64,000 nucleotides of DNA, from contig NZ_JAEKJT010000011.1 in assembly GCF_017303055.1 (NCBI RefSeq), positions 1 to 64,000 on the forward strand, written 5' to 3'. The DNA is from Halomonas litopenaei (lineage in GTDB: Bacteria; Pseudomonadota; Gammaproteobacteria; Pseudomonadales; Halomonadaceae). Position numbers and translations under genes: made by a program. Below are positions 1 through 7,827 of the stretch, piece by piece. Within the stretch, counting starts at the first letter, position 1. Each line of letters opens with the position of its first letter. Under the pieces are notes generated by a model. The model saw nothing but the letters and a program-made list of their open reading frames with translations. It did no database searches and was not told where the DNA came from.

Positions 1-152
1 CGCGTACCACCTCCGTGGGCAGCGCTGCCATTCACCGCTTCCTGCGTCCGGTGTGCTACCAGAACCTGCCCGACAGCCTGCTGCCTGACGCGCTGAAAGA
101 CGGCAATCCGCTCAAGCTCAGTCGTCTGGTGGATGGCCAGCGCGAGGCGTGA
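1..152 (+). CDS. C-terminal end of an unidentified protein (truncated by window edge)
   Basis: The frame is open from the first base to a TGA at 150-152, giving about 49 residues that end in LSRLVDGQREA. A strong hairpin with a T-rich tail follows 57 bp later, which fits the end of a real gene. The visible tail has no motif I can assign to a family, so no function is proposed. The N-terminal part lies outside the window. Confidence 0.6.
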   Translation, partial: RTTSVGSAAIHRFLRPVCYQNLPDSLLPDALKDGNPLKLSRLVDGQREA

Positions 153-209
153 GACTTGCCGCCAGTCATTCAGCAGCAAGGTAGATGATTCGGCAATACG
201 TCGTACTGC

Positions 210-243
210 AAGGACCGGCATATCATGCTGGTCCTTGTTTCTC
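210..243 (+). terminator. Probable rho-independent terminator of the truncated upstream gene
   Basis: A 12-bp stem with one G-U pair (210-221 with 225-236) closes a 3-nt ATC loop. The T-rich tract TTGTTTCT follows on the plus strand. Confidence 0.65.
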
Positions 244-563
244 CCTTATCCCAGGTTGTGCTTTCCCTTTGGCAGGCTCACCGGTCCCTTTTCGTGAACG
301 CTATCGTCTGAATGACGAACATCAGGCGGTGACATCCGCTATCGATCAAGCTGAAGCATCCCCCTTACATCCGCCATGTCAGCGGTGCCTTTTCCTGCCC
401 TTTACACCGAATTTCCGCAAAGTATTGACGTTGGAATGATGCGCTCAGGTCATCCTGTCAGCCTTGGTGTCTCTTTGCCTATTGTGCTGAAATTGCGCAC
501 TGACATCGTCCGATGCCCCGGCTCCCAAGCCTTGAACAAGCGGACGGCTGTATTGCGTCCGGT
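244..563. other. Intergenic stretch without recognisable gene
   Basis: This lies between the terminator at 210-243 and the stop codon of the converging LysR gene. The short open frames here have no ribosome binding site or recognisable product. I see no RNA gene or ordered repeat. Confidence 0.5.
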
Positions 564-1481
564 CTATCCGGTCAGCTCTTGCACCAGCTCCTTCAACGCT
601 TGTGGCCAAGGCTCATTCTTGCGCGTGAGGATGCCGTAGTAGCCAAGCGGCTCGCCGATGGTCAGCGGCAGTACCGCAAAGCGACCCTGAGAAAAGGCGG
701 TCTTGACCACCGAACTCGGCAACACCGACAGGGTGTCCGATGACGCCACCAGCTGCAGCGACGCCTGGGTTGAGGTGGTTTCGATGACGTTGCGCGGTGA
801 CGCGACACCCGCCTCGGCCAGTGCCGCTTCAAACAGGCCGCGCATGGGACTGGCCATGGGATGCAATACCCAGGGCCAACGCACCACCTCGGCAAGCTCT
901 GGCACCCCTTGGCACAGCGGATGCTCCGGACGCGCCACCACCGATACCGGTTCTTCCTTCAGCGGCAGAAAATCGAACAGGTGGCGCTGGGAGGGGTCGG
1001 TATATCGGCCAATGACCGCATCCAGCAACTTGTACTCCAGGTCCACCAACAGCCTGTCGCTTGAGTTTTCCATCAACGAGATCGCCAGACGCGGTCGCTG
1101 GCGTTTCAAGGCGGCCATGGCGTGGGGCAGCATCACCGGTGCTGCACCGGGTACTGAGCCCAGCGCCAACCGGCCATGCCCGCCCTCGCGCAAGGAAGAC
1201 AGCTCTTCTACCAGCCGATCGGTATCGTTCAATAGCCTTCTGGCATAGCGCAGCACTGTCTCACCGGCGGCAGTCGGCTCCATCCGCCCTGGTTCACGCT
1301 CGAACAGCGGCAGACCGAGAAAGCCCTCGATGTCCTTGAGCATCTTGCTGGCGGCCGGCTGACTGATATTTAGCTGTCTGGCAGCGGCATGCATGTTACG
1401 ACTTTCGTCCAAAGCAACCAGCAACATCATATGTTTTACCCGCAGCCACGTCTTGACGTGAACGCCGCTATCATGGGCCAT
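564..1481 (-). CDS. LysR-family transcriptional regulator (GbpR-like)
   Basis: This is a DNA-binding regulator that probably controls the divergent L-fuconate dehydratase and TRAP genes. The N-terminal winged helix-turn-helix (about residues 10-70) has the typical AARQLNISQPAASKMLKDIE recognition region. A LysR substrate-binding domain fills the rest, giving about 305 aa, normal for the family. The ATG at 1481 is chosen over an upstream ATG at 1514 because GGAGG lies 6 bp before it. The upstream start would also run into the operator dyad at 1515-1531. The effector is unknown; by context it is a sugar acid or 2-keto-3-deoxy acid. Related GbpR-type proteins regulate galactose and sugar-acid genes (family knowledge). 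Confidence 0.9.
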   Translation of the reverse strand: MAHDSGVHVKTWLRVKHMMLLVALDESRNMHAAARQLNISQPAASKMLKDIEGFLGLPLFEREPGRMEPTAAGETVLRYARRLLNDTDRLVEELSSLREGGHGRLALGSVPGAAPVMLPHAMAALKRQRPRLAISLMENSSDRLLVDLEYKLLDAVIGRYTDPSQRHLFDFLPLKEEPVSVVARPEHPLCQGVPELAEVVRWPWVLHPMASPMRGLFEAALAEAGVASPRNVIETTSTQASLQLVASSDTLSVLPSSVVKTAFSQGRFAVLPLTIGEPLGYYGILTRKNEPWPQALKELVQELTG

Positions 1482-1514
1482 TGCGTGCCTCCGATGGGAT
1501 CGGTATTCACGCAT

Positions 1515-1531
1515 GATAACCTGTGGTTATC
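1515..1531. promoter_or_regulatory. Perfect LysR-type operator (T-N11-A dyad)
   Basis: The 17-bp element GATAACCTGTGGTTATC is a perfect 7+3+7 inverted repeat. It contains the T-N11-A core that defines LysR boxes. It sits between the LysR start (1481) and the divergent dehydratase start (1709), where an autoregulatory and activator site is expected. A poor -35/-10 pair for the dehydratase may lie near 1551-1580, but I do not rely on it. Confidence 0.7.
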
Positions 1532-1708
1532 GGCACGACAAAAACTTCCATTGGCCGGTCTTTTTTCTGTCTGATTAGACTCTCCCTACGCCACTACATA
1601 TCACGACAGATTTTTCTGACAGGTCTCTCTCTTCATCGTTTTCACAGCGCTTAATGGATGCGATATCGAGCCCTGCCTTTCAACAACATCAATGACAAGG
1701 CCGCCAGC

Positions 1709-3046
1709 ATGACCACCATCACCCGCGTGGACGCCCGCGACATTCGCTTCCCCACATCCCGCCAGCTCGATGGCTCCGATGCCATGAACGAGGCCCCGGA
1801 CTACTCCGCCACCTATGTCATCCTGCACACCGATCAGGAGACCGAAGGCCATGGCCTGAGCTTTACCATCGGCCGCGGTAACGACCTCTGTGTCGCTGCG
1901 GTAAAGGCACTGGCGCCGACCCTGGTCGGGCGTCGGCTGGAAGACATCACCGCGAACATGGGCACCTTCTGGCGAGAACTGACCAGCGGCGATAGCCAGC
2001 TGCGCTGGCTGGGTCCGGAAAAGGGGGTGATGCACCTGGCCAGCGCTGCCCTGGTCAATGCACTGTGGGACCTGTGGGCCAAGCACGAAGGCAAGCCGAT
2101 CTGGAAGCTGCTGGTCGACATGCAGCCGGAAGAGCTGGTGCGCTGCCTCGACTTCCGCTTTGTCACGGATGCCATCACCCCGGAAGAAGCGATTGCCCTG
2201 CTCCGCCGCAATGCCGCCACCAAGGCGGATCGCGAAGCCGAGATGCGCGCCGACGGTTATCCCGGCTACACCACATCCGCTGGCTGGCTGGGCTACTCAG
2301 AAGAAAAGATGCGCAGGCTCTGCCGCGAGGCCCTGGCCGAGGGCTGGGAGCACTTCAAGCAGAAGGTCGGCGGGGACATCGAGGAGGATCGTCGCCGGGC
2401 CGCCATTCTGCGCGAAGAGATTGGCGAAGAGCGCACGCTGATGATGGACGCCAATCAGATGTGGGATGTGGACGAAACCATCGTCAACATGCGCCGTCTG
2501 GCCGAATTCAATCCGCACTGGATCGAAGAGCCGACCAGTCCAGACGATATCCTCGGCCACGCCGAGATCCGTCGACGTCTCGGTGGGGGCGTGTTCGGTC
2601 CCTCCCAGGGCAAGCAGCCGGGCGCCATTGGCGTGGCCACCGGCGAACACTGCCACAACCGGGTGATGTTCAAGCAGCTGCTCCAGGCAGGTGCCATCGA
2701 TTACTGCCAGCTGGACGCCGCACGTCTGGGCGGGCTCAACGAAGTGATCATCGTGGTGCTGCTGGCGGCCAAGTACGGCGTGCCGATCTGCCCCCACGGC
2801 GGCGGTGTCGGCCTGTGCGAATACACCCAGCATATTTCGCTGTTCGACTACATTGCGGTCTCTGGCTCCCTCGAAGGTCGCCTGCTCGAATACGTCGACC
2901 ACCTGCACGAACACTTCATCGATCCGGTGCGCATTCGCCACGGCCGCTACCTGGTACCCGAGGCGCCCGGCTACAGCATCACCATGAAGGCGGAATCTCT
3001 CGACGCCCACCAATTCCCCGAAGGCGCGGCCTGGCAAGACGCCTGA
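1709..3046 (+). CDS. fucD: L-fuconate dehydratase (enolase superfamily)
   Basis: It dehydrates L-fuconate to 2-keto-3-deoxy-L-fuconate; family members often also accept D-arabinonate. The start at ATG 1709 (AAGG 8 bp upstream) gives 445 aa. Catalytic elements seen are the Lys pair in FKQKVGGD (K217/K219), metal ligands D247 (LMMDANQ), E273 or E274 (WIEEP) and E313 (GEHCH), and the general acid/base H363 (CPHGGGVG). The C-terminal stretch LEYVDHLHEHF is typical of fuconate dehydratases, including human ENOSF1. Compared with the Xanthomonas enzyme as I recall it, about 13 extra residues (GGGVFGPSQGKQPGA region) sit just before the E313 strand. It is the first gene of a run with dctPQM and is divergent from the LysR regulator. 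Confidence 0.88.
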   Translation: MTTITRVDARDIRFPTSRQLDGSDAMNEAPDYSATYVILHTDQETEGHGLSFTIGRGNDLCVAAVKALAPTLVGRRLEDITANMGTFWRELTSGDSQLRWLGPEKGVMHLASAALVNALWDLWAKHEGKPIWKLLVDMQPEELVRCLDFRFVTDAITPEEAIALLRRNAATKADREAEMRADGYPGYTTSAGWLGYSEEKMRRLCREALAEGWEHFKQKVGGDIEEDRRRAAILREEIGEERTLMMDANQMWDVDETIVNMRRLAEFNPHWIEEPTSPDDILGHAEIRRRLGGGVFGPSQGKQPGAIGVATGEHCHNRVMFKQLLQAGAIDYCQLDAARLGGLNEVIIVVLLAAKYGVPICPHGGGVGLCEYTQHISLFDYIAVSGSLEGRLLEYVDHLHEHFIDPVRIRHGRYLVPEAPGYSITMKAESLDAHQFPEGAAWQDA

Positions 3047-3125
3047 ATCGCGCCCACCCCGGCCCATCCGACCCTGTCGGATGGGCCAGCATGCCACTCA
3101 CCACAGCCTCTGAAAGGAGAGCACC

Positions 3126-4214
3126 ATGACAACAACCACAATGCCCCAAGGCCCCTTCGCTCTTAGCCGACTCAAGCTGGCGATCTCAACCCTGACCGTC
3201 GCGTCGCTGGCCGCGGGCTTCGCCGCCACCAGCCAGGCGGCGACGGAAATGCCGCCGATTCCCGAGGTCTCCGGCAGCACTGTCGAGGGCGACGGCGACG
3301 ACTACACCCTCAAGTTCAGCATCGGCACCACCCAGTCCGGTGCACAGTATCGCGGACTCGAGTACTTCGAAGACATCGTCGAGGCCCGCAGTGACGGCCA
3401 CATCCAGGTCGAGCTGTTCCACAGCGCCCAGCTGGGTGACGACCTGCAGGCTGTCAGCGCCCTGCAGTCAGGCACGCTGGAAATGACCGCCCCGTCGACC
3501 TCTCCCCTGGTCAACATGTTCCCGCAGTTCGCGGTGTTCGACCTGCCGTTCCTGTTCCCGACCCCTGAAGTGGCGGATGAGGTGCTAGACGGCGAGATCG
3601 GCGACAGCATGCTCGAGGTGGCCAGCACCAACGGCCTGAAGGCCATCGGCTGGGCCGAGAACGGCTATCGCCAGCTGACCAACAGCCAGACGGCGGTAGA
3701 CTCGCCTGACGATCTGGATGGCCTCAAGGTCCGCACCATGCAGAATCCGATCCACCTGGATATCTGGAAGACTCTGGGCGCGAACCCCACACCGATGTCC
3801 TTCGCCGAGCTGTTTACTGCACTGGAGCAGGGCGTGGTCGACGGCCAGGAGAACCCCTGGATCACGATCCAGTCGTCCAAGTTCAACGAAGTGCAGGGCT
3901 ACGCGACCGAGTCCAACCACGTCTATACGCCGTTCATCACGCTGGTGTCGGAGCGCTTCTGGAACAAGCTTCCAGAGAGCTACCAGCAGCTGCTGGTCGA
4001 AGCCGCTGGCGAGATGGGTGACTACCAGCGCCATGTCAGCCGCACCCTGAACGGGCAGATCAAGCAGGAATTGATCGATGAGGGCATGACCATCACCGAG
4101 TTGACGCCGGAACAGGTGGCCACCTTCCAGGACACCCTGGCCCCGGTCTATGACGACTGGCGCGACAAGATTGGCGGCGAGCTGATCGACGATATCCGCG
4201 CCGTGTCCCAGTAA
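3126..4214 (+). CDS. dctP: TRAP transporter solute-binding protein, DctP family
   Basis: This is the periplasmic receptor of a tripartite ATP-independent transporter. An N-terminal signal peptide (hydrophobic LAISTLTVASLAAGFAATSQA) precedes a DctP domain. Family signatures are LKVRTMQNPIH with the substrate-carboxylate arginine (about residue 204), and FTALEQGVVDGQENP. The start is supported by AAAGGAGAG just upstream of ATG 3126. It is followed by dctQ and dctM after a perfect hairpin. Context beside fuconate dehydratase suggests a sugar-acid substrate such as L-fuconate, but specificity cannot be read from the sequence. Confidence 0.92.
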   Translation: MTTTTMPQGPFALSRLKLAISTLTVASLAAGFAATSQAATEMPPIPEVSGSTVEGDGDDYTLKFSIGTTQSGAQYRGLEYFEDIVEARSDGHIQVELFHSAQLGDDLQAVSALQSGTLEMTAPSTSPLVNMFPQFAVFDLPFLFPTPEVADEVLDGEIGDSMLEVASTNGLKAIGWAENGYRQLTNSQTAVDSPDDLDGLKVRTMQNPIHLDIWKTLGANPTPMSFAELFTALEQGVVDGQENPWITIQSSKFNEVQGYATESNHVYTPFITLVSERFWNKLPESYQQLLVEAAGEMGDYQRHVSRTLNGQIKQELIDEGMTITELTPEQVATFQDTLAPVYDDWRDKIGGELIDDIRAVSQ

Positions 4215-4255
4215 GTCGGCACGACACTGGATGCGGACCCACGAACGTCCATGAC

Positions 4256-4296
4256 AGGGCTTGGCGCCACAGCAGCGTGCTGTGGCGCCAAGCCCT
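4256..4296 (+). promoter_or_regulatory. Perfect 19-bp hairpin between dctP and dctQ
   Basis: Arms 4256-4274 and 4278-4296 are fully complementary around a 3-nt GCG loop. No T-run follows, so it is not a classical terminator. Such intercistronic hairpins often protect the 3' end of the mRNA of an abundant binding protein or partly uncouple it from the membrane subunits. That role is inferred from position. Confidence 0.65.
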
Positions 4297-4342
4297 GCCG
4301 CCGCCCGCGGCGGCGGTGCTGTTGTCACCACGGAGGTGACCC

Positions 4343-4834
4343 ATGACCACCCTATCTTCCACGACCACCCCGGGCATTCTGGGATGGCTCATCACGACGC
4401 TGCGTGTGGCCGTTGGCCTGCTGGTCCTCGGCGTCGTGTTCTGTGTGACCGCCAACGTGTTCGGTCGCTTCGTGCTCAACACCTCCTACGCCTGGGCGGA
4501 GGAGATGTCGCGCGTCATGTTCATCTGGCTGGTGCTGCTCGGTGCCGGTCTCGGCAGCCTCGAGAAAGAGCACGTGGCCGTCACCTACTTCAAGGACCTC
4601 GCCCCGGCGGGACTGCGTCGCCTGCTCGGATTTGCCGCAGTCGCGGTGATCTACCTGGTCTGTGCCTGCATCCTGATTGGCTTCAAGGAGCTGATTTCGG
4701 GCTACACCAGTTCGACCCCGATGCTCGGCATTCCCAAGACCTGGCTGTACAGCGCCATGCCGGTCATGGCTGGCCTGACCCTGATCGCCAATACCCTCGC
4801 CCTGGTGGCCCTGTGCAGGAGATCTGAACCATGA
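4343..4834 (+). CDS. dctQ: TRAP transporter small membrane subunit, DctQ family
   Basis: This is the small four-helix membrane component of the TRAP system, about 163 aa. Hydrophobic segments begin near residues 15, 55, 95 and 130. The DctQ landmark Y/W-A-E-E (YAWAEEMSRVMFIWLVLLGA) is present near residues 50-70. CGGAGG precedes the ATG at 4343. The last bases overlap dctM in an ATGA, so the two are translationally coupled. Confidence 0.92.
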   Translation: MTTLSSTTTPGILGWLITTLRVAVGLLVLGVVFCVTANVFGRFVLNTSYAWAEEMSRVMFIWLVLLGAGLGSLEKEHVAVTYFKDLAPAGLRRLLGFAAVAVIYLVCACILIGFKELISGYTSSTPMLGIPKTWLYSAMPVMAGLTLIANTLALVALCRRSEP

Positions 4835-6087
4835 TCCTCTGGAGCATTCTGATCGGTCTCGCGATCTGCATCGTCATCGGCATGCCGATTTCGTTTGGTC
4901 TTGGGGCCATCAGCCTGTTTATCTTCTTCTATTCGGACTACTCGCTGTCCCCCATCGTCGACCAGGCGGTCAATGGTCTCGACTCGTTCCCGCTACTCGC
5001 CATTCCGCTGTTCATCCTGGTGGGCGAAGTCATGAGTGAAGGCGGCATTGCTACGCGCCTGGTACGTCTGGCCAGCGCCCTGGTGGGCTTCGTGGCAGGC
5101 GGGCTTGGACAGGTCGCGGTCATGACCTCGATGTTCTTCGGCGGCATCAGTGGTTCTGCCGTGGCGGATGCCTCGGCCGTAGGCAGCATGATGATCGAGC
5201 CGATGAAGCAACACCGCTACACCGCTTCCATGGCGACCGCCATCGTGGTGGCGGCGTCGGTGGTCGGTATCATCATTCCTCCGTCGATTCCGATGATCCT
5301 GTTCGGGGTCGTGACCAATACCTCGATCTCGCAGCTGTTCCTGGCAGGTATCGTGCCAGGCATCTTGATCACCCTGGCACTGGCAGGAACCACCTACGTG
5401 CAGTCGCGCAAGAACGGCAAAGGACAGGCGTTTTCCTTTCCGGAGCTTGCCAGCGCGCTCAAGGACGCGATGTTGGCACTGCTGCTGCCGGTCATCATCG
5501 TCGGCGGGATTCTGACCGGCGTCTTCACCCCCACCGAGAGCGCGGCTATTGCGCTGGTCTACGCCTTCGCGGTGTCGTTCTTTGTCTATCGCAGCCTGAC
5601 CCTCAAGCGCTTCTTCGAGCTGTGCATTGCCACCGGCCGCCTCACCGGCGTGGTCATGCTGCTGCTGGCCTTTGCCAGCGTGCTGGCGTGGCTGCTGACC
5701 GCCAATATGATCCCGCAGCAACTGGTGGTCAGCCTGTCCGCGATCACCGAAAACAAGCTGCTGCTGCTATTGATCCTGTCCGGTTTCCTGCTGATCGTCG
5801 GCTTCTTCATGGACCTGACTCCCGCCATGGTGATCCTGGCCCCCTTGATGACCCCCGTGGTCGTGAAGCTGGGTATCGATCCGGTGTACTTCGGCGTGCT
5901 GATGTCCTTCATCCTGGGCATCGGGTTGATCACGCCGCCGGTGGGAACCGTGCTCTACGTCGGCTGTGGCGTTGGCAAGGTGGGCATGGAAAGCCTGGTC
6001 AAGAGCCTGCTGCCCTTCTACTTCACCCTGGTGGCGCTGCTGGTGCTCTTCCTGCTCTTCCCTGGACTGGTGCTGTGGTTCAAGTGA
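4831..6087 (+). CDS. dctM: TRAP transporter large membrane subunit, DctM family
   Basis: This is the channel subunit of the TRAP transporter, 418 aa with about 12 hydrophobic segments throughout. Family motifs are FPLLAIPLFILVGEVM near residue 53, FFGGISGSAVADASAVGSMM near 100, IIIPPSIPMILFG, GVFTPTESAAIALVYA and LITPPVGTVLYVG. It starts inside the dctQ stop (4-bp overlap). A bulged GC-rich hairpin lies downstream at 6103-6132. It probably imports the acid degraded by the neighbouring enzymes. Confidence 0.94.
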   Translation: MILWSILIGLAICIVIGMPISFGLGAISLFIFFYSDYSLSPIVDQAVNGLDSFPLLAIPLFILVGEVMSEGGIATRLVRLASALVGFVAGGLGQVAVMTSMFFGGISGSAVADASAVGSMMIEPMKQHRYTASMATAIVVAASVVGIIIPPSIPMILFGVVTNTSISQLFLAGIVPGILITLALAGTTYVQSRKNGKGQAFSFPELASALKDAMLALLLPVIIVGGILTGVFTPTESAAIALVYAFAVSFFVYRSLTLKRFFELCIATGRLTGVVMLLLAFASVLAWLLTANMIPQQLVVSLSAITENKLLLLLILSGFLLIVGFFMDLTPAMVILAPLMTPVVVKLGIDPVYFGVLMSFILGIGLITPPVGTVLYVGCGVGKVGMESLVKSLLPFYFTLVALLVLFLLFPGLVLWFK

Positions 6088-6102
6088 GCCAGCGTGAACA
6101 AC

Positions 6103-6132
6103 CCAGGGCGCCCGGAAAACCGGCGCCCTGGC
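6103..6132 (+). terminator. Possible weak terminator or attenuator after dctM
   Basis: CCAGGGCGCCCGG and CCGGCGCCCTGG pair with one bulged base around an AAAA loop. Only a short CCCCCTTTA tract follows. Readthrough into the oxidase gene is likely. Confidence 0.4.
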
Positions 6133-6217
6133 CCCCTTTAGCGATGCGACCGAGCGCCTGTCTCGTCAAGACACTGGAGGGCGACGCTCCATCGCCCACT
6201 AAGCGGAGTTGGCCCAT

Positions 6218-7645
6218 ATGAGCCCCCACGATCCTCTTTTGCAATTCCTCGTACAGACCCTCGGCAACAAGGGGGTACTGACCGAGACGAGCGACATGGA
6301 GCGCTACCTGGTCGACTGGGCCGGAGCACGCGGTGGCCTGCCATTGGCCGTCGCCCGGCCCGACACACCCCAGCAGGTGGCGGACGTGCTTGGCTACTGC
6401 CATCGTCACGATATTCCGGTGGTGCCTCAGGGCGGTGGCAGCGGCCTGGTGGAAGGTGCGCTGCCGGACAGCCATGTGCCTGAGCTGGTGATCAGCCTCG
6501 AGCGACTCAATCGCGTGCGCTCGATCGACCCCCTCAACTTCAGCATGAGCGTCGATGCAGGCTGCATTCTGCAGACCGTAAAGGAAGCCGCTGAGGTACA
6601 GGATCTGACCTTCCCGCTGTCACTGGGCGCCCAGGGCAGCTGCCAGATCGGTGGCAATATCGCGACCAACGCCGGCGGTCTCAACGTATTGCGCTATGGC
6701 ATGATGCGCCAGCTGGTGCTCGGCATCGAGGTGGCACTGCCCGACGGTCGCCTGCTCACCGATATGAAGGCGTTGCACAAGAACAACACAGGCTACGATC
6801 TGAAGCAGCTGTTCATCGGCGCCGAAGGGACCCTTGGCATTGTCACCGGAGCGGTGCTCAAGCTCTACCCTCGTCCCCAGGTCACCCGCACGGCCCTGAT
6901 CGGCTGTCCCAGCGTCGAGGCCGTGCTCGGGCTCTACGCCCAGGCACGCCGCCACTGCTGCGATCTGTTGACGGCGTTCGAACTGATTCCCCGCGCCTGC
7001 CTGGAGCTGGCCTTCGAAGCCGATGCAACGTTACCCGACCCGTTGGACGGTGCCCATCCGGTGTATGTGCTGATGGAGGTGGCCGCCAGTGGGCCAGCAG
7101 ATCTGGATGCGATGATCGAAGCGCTGTTCGAGCGTGGTATGGAAGACGGCCTGCTCGACGATGGCGTGCTGGCCTCCAGCGAGACCCAGGCCGCCCAGCT
7201 GTGGCAGCTGCGCGAGGCCATGCTCGAGGGCCAGCAGCGCCGTGGTGAACACCTGCGCACGGATGTTTCCCTGCCCATTTCCCAGCTGCCAGCGTTTCAT
7301 GCTCAGGCGGAGGCAGCGGTGCTCGAGTCGTCACCGGAGTCCCAGGTCATTGCCTATGGCCACGTCGGCGACGGCAACCTGCACTTCAACATCCTGCCTC
7401 CCGGCCACCTGGACGATGACGCCAAGCGCAGCCTGCTGCACGAGCTGGAGGAACAGATCTTCTCCATTGTCGGCGAGTACAACGGCAGCATCAGCGCCGA
7501 GCATGGGATCGGCCGCGTCAAGCAGCCTCCCTTCCTCGAGAGCCTGTCCGCCCCGGAACACGACATCATGCGCGGCCTCAAGCGACTTCTCGATCCACGT
7601 GGCCTGATGTGCCCTGGACGCATCCTGCCGCGTACCCAGGGTTGA
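6218..7645 (+). CDS. FAD-linked oxidase (D-2-hydroxyacid dehydrogenase/GlcD-like)
   Basis: This is a flavoprotein of the FAD_binding_4 plus FAD-oxidase C-terminal type, 475 aa, the size of GlcD, D-lactate and D-2-hydroxyglutarate dehydrogenases. The FAD-binding loop PQGGGSGLVEGALP (about residue 70) and GGNIATNAGGLNVLRYG (about residue 148) are clear. The C-terminal end has the metal/substrate motif YGHVGDGNLHFN and EHGIGRVK. ATG 6218 is chosen over TTG 6209 because GGAG at 6205-6208 is 9 bp before it. In context it could oxidise lactate or glycolate released by sugar-acid cleavage, or the sugar acid itself. Its substrate is not decided by the sequence. Confidence 0.85.
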   Translation: MSPHDPLLQFLVQTLGNKGVLTETSDMERYLVDWAGARGGLPLAVARPDTPQQVADVLGYCHRHDIPVVPQGGGSGLVEGALPDSHVPELVISLERLNRVRSIDPLNFSMSVDAGCILQTVKEAAEVQDLTFPLSLGAQGSCQIGGNIATNAGGLNVLRYGMMRQLVLGIEVALPDGRLLTDMKALHKNNTGYDLKQLFIGAEGTLGIVTGAVLKLYPRPQVTRTALIGCPSVEAVLGLYAQARRHCCDLLTAFELIPRACLELAFEADATLPDPLDGAHPVYVLMEVAASGPADLDAMIEALFERGMEDGLLDDGVLASSETQAAQLWQLREAMLEGQQRRGEHLRTDVSLPISQLPAFHAQAEAAVLESSPESQVIAYGHVGDGNLHFNILPPGHLDDDAKRSLLHELEEQIFSIVGEYNGSISAEHGIGRVKQPPFLESLSAPEHDIMRGLKRLLDPRGLMCPGRILPRTQG

Positions 7646-7653
7646 GCCAGGGC

Positions 7654-7725
7654 TAAGCGATAGGTAAGCGATAGGTGAGAAATAGTTCAGACATAGTTAA
7701 GAGCTAGTTAAGAGCTAGTTAAGCC
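7654..7725. repeat. Degenerate 11-bp tandem repeat array
   Basis: About 6.5 units follow the pattern TTAAGCGATAG/TTAAGAGCTAG. Two consecutive units are identical near the start (7654-7664 and 7665-7675) and two near the end (7697-7707 and 7708-7718), and one unit has lost a base. The array fills much of the gap before the XylX-like gene. It encodes nothing evident. Confidence 0.75.
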
Positions 7726-7827
7726 AAAAGTGGTCAGGGCCGAGACACGCCCTGCCCCATGTGACGCTCGAGCGGCTGACGCGACATATAGCAACGCGAA
7801 CTGACAAACGAACCAAAGGATGCCCCT

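Noticed and set aside
2065..3129. Open frame of 354 residues overlapping the fuconate dehydratase gene
   Set aside because: It is a frame shadow of fucD: Arg/Pro/His-rich composition, no domain, no ribosome binding site.
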